A stretch of 64,000 bases of DNA, taken from assembly GCF_018070565.1 (NCBI RefSeq), contig NZ_JAGPXL010000022.1, positions 1 through 64,000 on the forward strand, in the 5' to 3' direction. Origin of the DNA: Streptomyces sp. B93 (GTDB lineage: Bacteria; Actinomycetota; Actinomycetes; Streptomycetales; Streptomycetaceae). Positions within the stretch are counted from its first letter, which is position 1. Every line of letters begins with the position of its first letter. Both the position numbers and the translations under genes were made by a program. Shown here piece by piece: positions 56,711-64,000 of the stretch. A model generated the notes under the pieces. It was not told the origin of the DNA, ran no database searches, and worked only from the letters and a program-made list of their open reading frames with translations.

Positions 56711-57096
56711 GTGTGTTCTTCCCCCGGGGGGTTGGAGAGTTGAGCGCAGCACAGATACCGGCAGGTTCTGTGGTTTGGGGGAACTTTCGCCAAACGCATC
56801 AACGCGCGTCAAGGGCAGAAGGCATAGGGATCTCCCTACCGAGCTTTTTTTGAGCAAAAATTGCAAAGATTGACACCTGGGCGCGCTTGACAGCCGAGAC
56901 TGAAAATCGACTTTCAACCCCAAAACGGACAATTCAATGGTTTACATGTCCGAAACTTGAGCGCAGCCATACCGATATCCGAACAGCGCGGAACAACCGC
57001 CATCACTCGCCCTTGCCGGGCGCCTCACAGGCACGCCGCGGACCCGGCTCCCCGTCATGGGAGCCGGGTCCGCGGCGGGAGCCCGTTACGGGCCCG
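56711..57096 (-). promoter_or_regulatory. bldK promoter and leader region
   Basis: This 386-base spacer between bldKA and typA is the most AT-rich of the window. Features are: TAGGGA-TC-TCCCTA (56825-56838), a 7-T run (56846-56852 area), two TTGACA boxes on the plus strand 17 bp apart (56870-56875 and 56887-56892, so TGTCAA direct repeats on the bldK strand), and TGAAA (56901-56905) with TTTCA (56912-56916). The promoter itself is not certain. The typA terminator lies at its far end. Confidence 0.55.
57035..57076 (-). terminator. typA terminator
   Basis: GCCGCGGACCCGGCTCC (57035-57051) pairs with its complement at 57060-57076, a 17-bp perfect stem, 20 bases past the typA stop. Confidence 0.85.
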
Positions 57097-59013
<1,917 letters not shown>

Positions 59014-59207
59014 ATTGCGGCGTACTCCCGGGATGGTGAGGACGGCTGCGCGTAGGTCTGCGTTACGCGCGCCCTGCCGGGCTTGACACGCCTCGGCCTT
59101 ATCCCATGGTACGGGGCCTTTGGGTAGGGGGCTGCGTGGAGGGGGTTCGGGGGGGTGGGCCGGAGGTCCGGTGCTGGTGGGGCACCCTGCGGCACGACTG
59201 CCCGCGG

Positions 59208-61184
59208 CTACGTGGACGAGGGGCGGGGTGTGGGCTTCAGATAGCCCATGTCCTCGTAGACCGGGGTGGCGAAGCCGAAGGCGCCCGCGTTGGCGAGGTT
59301 CTTCTTCGTCGCGGTCAGCTGGGGGCGCTGGTACAGCGGGATGGAGCCCGCCGCCGCCCAGATGCGGGCGTCCGCCTTGCGCATCAGGGCGCGCGCCTCG
59401 CTCTCGTCCAGCGTGCCGACGGCCTGGTCGAAGAGCTGGTCGACCTGGTCGGTCCCCACCCGTGTGTAGTTCTGCTCGACGCTCAGCGAGCCGTCCGCCG
59501 CGGGCACCGGCTTGGCGTAGATCGGCCGCGCGTCCGTCGCCGGGAACGCCGACGTGGGCCACGAGTACAGGGCGAGGTCGTACTCACCGGACGCGATGTG
59601 GTCCTTGAAGTAGCCCTCCTCCTTGACCTTCGACACCTCGGTGCGGATGCCCACCCGGTCCAGCATCCGCCGGATCCGCTCCGCCACCGTCGCCAGCGTC
59701 TCCGACCCCGGCCCCGACGGCAGCACGAACCGCAGCGACAACGCCTTGCCGTCCTTCGCCAGCGGCCCCGCCCCCGCGGCACTGGACGGCGCCGCGGTCC
59801 CCTTGGGCGCGTACGCCCCCGGCGCGCTCCCCTTCAGGTGCTGCTTGCCGTCCTGGGCGAGTTCCTGGCCCTCGTCGCCCCCGCCCTCCCCCTTGTTGTC
59901 CTCACCGACGATGTACGTCCCGTCGTCGTCCTCAGCGGCGGACTTCTCCGGCTTGGCCTTGTCCGGCTTCTTCTCCCCCTCGGCAGCCTCCTTCTCCGCG
60001 CCCGCCGCCTTCTTCCCCTCCCCCGGCTCCCACCCGGCGTCCGCCAGCAGCGCCCGCGCCTCCTTCATGTCCTGGTCCCCCAGCGCCCCGCTGCCGTCCG
60101 CGTACGCCGCCTGTCCGGCGAGGGCGACATGGCTGCCGACGGGCTTCGTCGGCAGTCCCAGCGGCTTCAGCACCGTCCGCGCCAGTTCCCCGCGGTCCAG
60201 CGCCCGCGCCACCGCCCGCCGTACCCGCTCGTCCGCCAGCGGCCCCCCGGCGCCGTTCAGCGCGAGCTGGGTGTACGCGGGCTCCAGGGACTTGCGCACC
60301 TCGACGCCCCGGGCCCGCTCCACCCGCCGTACCGTCGCCGCGTCGACGTCGGCGACGTCGATCTCGCCCTTGGCCAGCGCGGCGGCCCGCTTCTCCCGCG
60401 GCACCGCGCTCAGCACGATCCCGTCGAGCTTCGCGGGCCGCCCCCACCAGCGCGGACTGCGGGTGAGGACGACCTCGTCGTCCTCCCGGTCGACCTTCTT
60501 CAGCGTGAACGGCCCGGCCGTCAGTTTCAGCTTGCGCCGCGCCCCCTCGTTGAAGGCGTCCGGCGACCCCATGACCTCCTTCGGGTACAGCGGCGAGAAC
60601 AGCGACTTCCAGTCGGCGTAGGTGCGCCGGAAGGTGACCCTGACCTCCAGGTCGTTGTCGCCCCGTTCGATCCGCTCGATCCGCTCGTACCCGGCGTTGC
60701 GCGCCGTCCAGTACGCGCTGTCCTTCCCGGAGAGCGCCCGCCACTGCGCGGCGAAGTCCGCCGCCCCGATCTCCCGCCCGTTGCTCCAGACGGCCTGCTG
60801 GTTGAGCTTGTACAGGACGACCTGCTTGGGCTCGGTCTCGACGACCCTGGCCGATTCCAGATAGTCCGCGTTGATCTCCGCGCGCCCCGCCGCGTCCATC
60901 CGGTACATCGACGGCAGCACCGCCTGCGCGACCCGCGCCGTGGCCCCGTCGGCGTCGGCCTGGAAGGTGTTCAGCGTCTCCGGCACGGCGTCCACGGCCC
61001 ACCGCAGCGTGCCGCCGTCGGCGATCCGGTCCCGCGCCGCGGGCGCGATGTCCGGCCCGGCCAGCGGCTTTCCGGCCGGGTCGGGCGAGCCGCACCCGGC
61101 GAGGGCGGGCACGGTGAGCGCGCCCGCGGTGAGGAAGACGGCCGAGCGCATCACCGTGCGCAGGCCGACGCCGTACTGGGACAT
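59208..61184 (-). CDS. Orphan SBP family 5 lipoprotein, LpqW-like
   Basis: The 658-residue precursor has a lipobox ALAGC (Cys31) and an OppA-like fold (GGTLRWAVDAVPETLNTFQADADG ... LAKGEIDVADVDA ... YIVGEDN). A lysine/glutamate-rich low-complexity insert of about 80 residues (from about residue 385) breaks the second half. It has no permease or ATPase next to it. By position beside typA it corresponds to mycobacterial LpqW, which is reported to direct phosphatidylinositol mannoside synthesis rather than transport. That role here is inference. ATG start. Confidence 0.8.
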   Translation of the reverse strand: MSQYGVGLRTVMRSAVFLTAGALTVPALAGCGSPDPAGKPLAGPDIAPAARDRIADGGTLRWAVDAVPETLNTFQADADGATARVAQAVLPSMYRMDAAGRAEINADYLESARVVETEPKQVVLYKLNQQAVWSNGREIGAADFAAQWRALSGKDSAYWTARNAGYERIERIERGDNDLEVRVTFRRTYADWKSLFSPLYPKEVMGSPDAFNEGARRKLKLTAGPFTLKKVDREDDEVVLTRSPRWWGRPAKLDGIVLSAVPREKRAAALAKGEIDVADVDAATVRRVERARGVEVRKSLEPAYTQLALNGAGGPLADERVRRAVARALDRGELARTVLKPLGLPTKPVGSHVALAGQAAYADGSGALGDQDMKEARALLADAGWEPGEGKKAAGAEKEAAEGEKKPDKAKPEKSAAEDDDGTYIVGEDNKGEGGGDEGQELAQDGKQHLKGSAPGAYAPKGTAAPSSAAGAGPLAKDGKALSLRFVLPSGPGSETLATVAERIRRMLDRVGIRTEVSKVKEEGYFKDHIASGEYDLALYSWPTSAFPATDARPIYAKPVPAADGSLSVEQNYTRVGTDQVDQLFDQAVGTLDESEARALMRKADARIWAAAGSIPLYQRPQLTATKKNLANAGAFGFATPVYEDMGYLKPTPRPSST

Positions 61185-61460
61185 CTCTGCTTACCTCCGG
61201 AGGCCGCAGGCGTTACGATCATTTTGGCGTTAATTGACAGGATCAGCCCGTATTAATGGGATTCGCCGGTACCGCAACGGCAACCGCCGCGAAGCCCACC
61301 CGTGCGGCGCAACCGCACCGGCAGTGCACCCACGCGCATCGGCCAATCGGTGCACGTCCCTTCCCACCGACCGGTGTGACGCGCAACACTCGCAGGCGCA
61401 TGAACGTCGTCTGAACGTAGCCGCCCACGGCCGCACGGCCGACGGAAGTGAGGTCACGTC

Positions 61461-61751
61461 ATGTCCGTGCACGATGAACTGACATCGGTCCAGCGCTGCC
61501 TCGACGACCTGACCAGGTACGTGAGCCGGCTGGAACAGCAGATGGGCAGCGGCGGAGTGGACATCCGCCGGGTCCGCGCCGACTGCGACCACCTGCGCGA
61601 GAGTGTGGCGCTGCTCCGCGAGTCGGCCGCCGCCCCGGGCACGGCCCGGCGCCCGGAGCTGGTCACCATCTCCGACGCCCCCTACGACAGCGCCCTGTGG
61701 ACGGACACCGACGACGAGGGCCTGGGCGCCCGCAACCGCCACGCGCCCTGA
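61461..61751 (+). CDS. Small coiled-coil hypothetical protein
   Basis: A 96-residue soluble protein. Its first half forms a coiled coil (DELTSVQRCLDDLTRYVSRLEQQMG, then RVRADCDHLRESVALLRES); the second half is acidic and disordered. AAGTGAGG precedes the ATG. No family recognised. It is divergent from the LpqW-like gene across a 276-bp spacer and precedes the succinate dehydrogenase operon. Confidence 0.65.
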   Translation: MSVHDELTSVQRCLDDLTRYVSRLEQQMGSGGVDIRRVRADCDHLRESVALLRESAAAPGTARRPELVTISDAPYDSALWTDTDDEGLGARNRHAP

Positions 61752-61828
61752 CCCCCGGCGCCGTACGCCGTAGCGCCGTAGCGCCGTGCGCTGTCCAGCC
61801 GTAGAGCCGACCCGACCGGAGTCAAGAC

Positions 61829-62665
61829 TTGGCCACTGGTACGGAACCCCCGACAACAGAACCCCATCCGCCCGGCGCCGGTGTCCGGTCCGCCACCCGC
61901 GCCGCCATCACCGCCCCCCATCTGCGGACCGACCGCTGGTGGCTGGCCCCGGCCACCACGGCCCTCGGGCTGCTCGCCTTCATCGTGTACTCCACGTGGC
62001 GGGCCTTCGCCAACGCCGACTACTACGCGGCGCCGTACGTCTCGCCCTTCTACTCCCCCTGTCTGGCGGAGAACTGCGAGCCGATGAAGGCGGGCCCGAA
62101 CTGGGAGATCTTCGGCAGCTGGTGGGGCCTGTCCCCCGCCATCCTGATCCTGATCTTCCCGCTCGGCTTCCGGCTGACCTGCTACTACTACCGCAAGGCG
62201 TACTACCGCGGCTTCTGGGCGTCTCCGCCGGCCTGCGCGGTCGCCGAGCCGCACCGCAAGTACACCGGTGAGACCCGCTTCCCGCTGATCCTCCAGAACG
62301 TCCACCGGTACTTCTTCTACGCGGCGATCCTGGTCGCGGGCATCCTCACCTACGACACGGTGCTCGCGTTCCGCGACGAGGACTACGAGTGGGGCCACAT
62401 GGGCCTCGGCACCCTCGTCTTCCTCCTCAACATCGTCCTCATCTGGGCGTACACCATCTCCTGCCACTCCTGCCGCCATATCGTCGGCGGCCAGCTGAAG
62501 CACTTCTCCAAGCACCCCGTGCGCTACCGCATGTGGCGCTGGGTGGGGAGGCTCAACGCCCGCCACATGGCTCTGGCCTGGGCGTCCCTGGTGAGCGTGG
62601 CGCTCGCCGACTTCTACGTGTACCTGGTCGCGTCCGGTGCCTTCGACGATCCGCGCTTCTTCTAG
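61829..62665 (+). CDS. sdhC: Succinate dehydrogenase membrane subunit, Sdh1 type
   Basis: The 278-residue protein has five hydrophobic segments (about 40-58, 100-118, 157-178, 190-210, 245-268) and precedes the flavoprotein gene by 18 bp. It matches the Sdh1-type anchor of mycobacteria (about 273 residues), not the short SdhC/SdhD pair. Cysteines are at 78, 83, 118, 136, 212 and 215, the last two in CHSCRH. Mycobacterial Sdh1 is reported to be heme-free with a Rieske-type cluster in this subunit. TTG start with GACCGGA upstream. Confidence 0.8.
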   Translation: MATGTEPPTTEPHPPGAGVRSATRAAITAPHLRTDRWWLAPATTALGLLAFIVYSTWRAFANADYYAAPYVSPFYSPCLAENCEPMKAGPNWEIFGSWWGLSPAILILIFPLGFRLTCYYYRKAYYRGFWASPPACAVAEPHRKYTGETRFPLILQNVHRYFFYAAILVAGILTYDTVLAFRDEDYEWGHMGLGTLVFLLNIVLIWAYTISCHSCRHIVGGQLKHFSKHPVRYRMWRWVGRLNARHMALAWASLVSVALADFYVYLVASGAFDDPRFF

Positions 62666-62683
62666 TGAGTGGGGCCTTCTCTG

Positions 62684-64000
62684 ATGACCGTGGTGGACCG
62701 ACAGGAATGGGACGTCGTCGTGGTGGGCGCGGGCGGCGCCGGGCTGCGCGCGGCGATCGAGGCGCGCGAGCGGGGCGCCCGTACGGCGGTGATCTGCAAG
62801 TCCCTGTTCGGCAAGGCGCACACGGTGATGGCGGAGGGCGGCATCGCCGCGGCCATGGCCAACGCCAACGAGCACGACAACTGGCAGGTCCACTTCCGGG
62901 ACACCCTGCGCGGCGGCAAGTTCCTCAACCAGTGGCGGATGGCCGAGCTGCACGCGCGGGAGGCCCCTGACCGGGTGTGGGAGCTGGAGACCTGGGGCGC
63001 CCTGTTCGACCGTACGAAGGACGGCCGGATCTCGCAGCGCAACTTCGGCGGCCACGAGTACCCGCGCCTCGCCCATGTCGGCGACCGCACGGGCCTCGAA
63101 CTGATCCGCACGCTGCAACAGAAGATCGTCTCCCTCCAGCAGGAGGACCACAGGGAGACCGGTGACTACGAGTCCCGGCTGAAGGTCTTCCAGGAGTGCA
63201 CGGTCACCCAGGTCCTCAAGGACGGCGAGAAGGTCTCCGGGGTCTTCGCCTACGAGCGGGAGAGCGGCCGTTTCCTCGTCCTTCAGGCGCCCTCCGTGGT
63301 GATCGCCACCGGGGGCATCGGCAAGTCCTTCAAGGTCACGTCGAACTCGTGGGAGTACACCGGCGACGGCCACGCGCTGGCGCTGCTCGCGGGCGCGCCC
63401 CTGCTGAACATGGAGTTCGTGCAGTTCCACCCGACCGGCATGGTCTGGCCGCCGTCGGTGAAGGGCATCCTGGTCACCGAGTCCGTGCGCGGCGACGGCG
63501 GGGTGCTGCGCAACAGCGACGGCAAGCGGTTCATGTTCGACTACATCCCGGACGTCTTCAAGGAGAAGTACGCCGAGACGGAGGACGAGGCCGACCGCTG
63601 GTACGACGACCCCGACAACAACCGCCGCCCGCCCGAGCTGCTGCCCCGCGACGAGGTGGCCCGGGCCATCAACACGGAGGTCAAGGAGGGCCGGGGCTCC
63701 CCGCACGGCGGCGTCTTCCTGGACGTGTCCACGCGGATGCCCGCCGAGGTGATCAAACGGCGGCTGCCGTCGATGTACCACCAGTTCAAGGAGCTGGCGG
63801 ACGTCGACATCACCGCGGAGGCGATGGAGGTCGGGCCCACCTGCCACTACGTCATGGGCGGCATCGCCGTCGACTCCGACACCGCAGCCGCGCGCGGGGT
63901 GCCGGGGCTGTTCGCGGCCGGAGAGGTCGCGGGCGGCATGCACGGCTCCAACCGGCTCGGCGGGAACTCCCTCTCCGACCTGCTGGTCTTCGGACGGCGG
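62684..64000 (+). CDS. sdhA: Succinate dehydrogenase flavoprotein subunit, 3' truncated by window
   Basis: The first 439 codons of SdhA. The ATG is followed by the FAD-binding VVVVGAGGAGLRAA. His46 in KAHTVMAEGG is the likely covalent FAD site. QFHPTG, ESVRGDGG and GPTCHYVMGGI carry the active-site residues, and NRLGGNSLSDLLVFGR reaches the edge. It oxidises succinate to fumarate with quinone reduction through SdhC. The iron-sulfur subunit gene should follow outside the window. Confidence 0.93.
   Translation, partial: MTVVDRQEWDVVVVGAGGAGLRAAIEARERGARTAVICKSLFGKAHTVMAEGGIAAAMANANEHDNWQVHFRDTLRGGKFLNQWRMAELHAREAPDRVWELETWGALFDRTKDGRISQRNFGGHEYPRLAHVGDRTGLELIRTLQQKIVSLQQEDHRETGDYESRLKVFQECTVTQVLKDGEKVSGVFAYERESGRFLVLQAPSVVIATGGIGKSFKVTSNSWEYTGDGHALALLAGAPLLNMEFVQFHPTGMVWPPSVKGILVTESVRGDGGVLRNSDGKRFMFDYIPDVFKEKYAETEDEADRWYDDPDNNRRPPELLPRDEVARAINTEVKEGRGSPHGGVFLDVSTRMPAEVIKRRLPSMYHQFKELADVDITAEAMEVGPTCHYVMGGIAVDSDTAAARGVPGLFAAGEVAGGMHGSNRLGGNSLSDLLVFGRR

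Noticed and set aside
45733..56743. Several 600-1000-codon plus-strand frames opposite the opp and bldK operons
   Set aside because: Their sequence is the usual Val/Gly/Arg-rich shadow of conserved transporter genes, with no domain and no ribosome-binding sites.

Overview
The window is chromosomal DNA of a Streptomyces species. GC content is very high, codons end almost entirely in G or C, GTG and TTG starts are common, and the gene content is that of the conserved chromosome core. From memory, the gene order matches the S. coelicolor stretch of roughly SCO5107-SCO5175 and also two blocks of the Mycobacterium tuberculosis chromosome (about Rv3207c-Rv3211 and Rv1165-Rv1239). These locus numbers are recalled and were not checked. 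I see no tRNA, rRNA, CRISPR array, transposase, prophage or biosynthetic gene cluster.

Region 1 (1-11.5 kb): a DUF3152 protein with a metzincin-like zinc site, two alpha/beta hydrolases, a TetR regulator, DUF3107, a ferritin-like protein, and a DEAD-box RNA helicase with a long basic repetitive tail that appears to start at CTG. A NYN-domain protein and several very small proteins complete it. Region 2 (11.5-20.8 kb): MarC, a PHP phosphoesterase, a zinc-ribbon protein, a suppressor-of-fused protein, the magnesium channel CorA, a lipoprotein, an MgtE-like protein without a membrane domain coupled to a DUF1003 membrane protein, and the iron-sulfur carrier Mrp.

Region 3 (20.9-27.3 kb) is an envelope-stress module: TatB, an HtrA-type protease, a zinc anti-sigma factor translationally coupled to its ECF sigma factor, and a divergent O-methyltransferase. 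This is the sigE-rseA-htrA-tatB arrangement of mycobacteria. Region 4 (27.6-38.1 kb): an enoyl-CoA hydratase, 3-methyladenine glycosylase, a DivIVA-domain membrane protein, a FolP2-like protein, a LOG-family nucleotide hydrolase, the lysine/DAP pathway genes dapE and dapC around ferredoxin fdxA, a GNAT acetyltransferase and a SirB1-like protein.

Region 5 (38.2-64 kb): a large peptidoglycan-binding-domain membrane protein, mshB (mycothiol synthesis), an S9 peptidase, and then two complete oligopeptide ABC-transporter operons in tandem on the minus strand. The second operon is bldK (A to E), whose known role is import of an oligopeptide signal for aerial growth. Next come typA/bipA, an orphan OppA-family lipoprotein in the position of mycobacterial lpqW, and the start of an Sdh1-type succinate dehydrogenase operon (sdhC complete, sdhA cut by the window end).

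Most convergent gene pairs are separated by strong GC-rich hairpins. Several genes have a -10 box only 5-8 nt before the start codon, suggesting leaderless mRNAs. Short dispersed and tandem repeats sit in gene-end spacers. I did not find a convincing wholly new system. The most interesting points are non-canonical start codons, the soluble MgtE/DUF1003 pair, the doubled peptide importer next to an LpqW-like protein, and a cysteine-rich SdhC.
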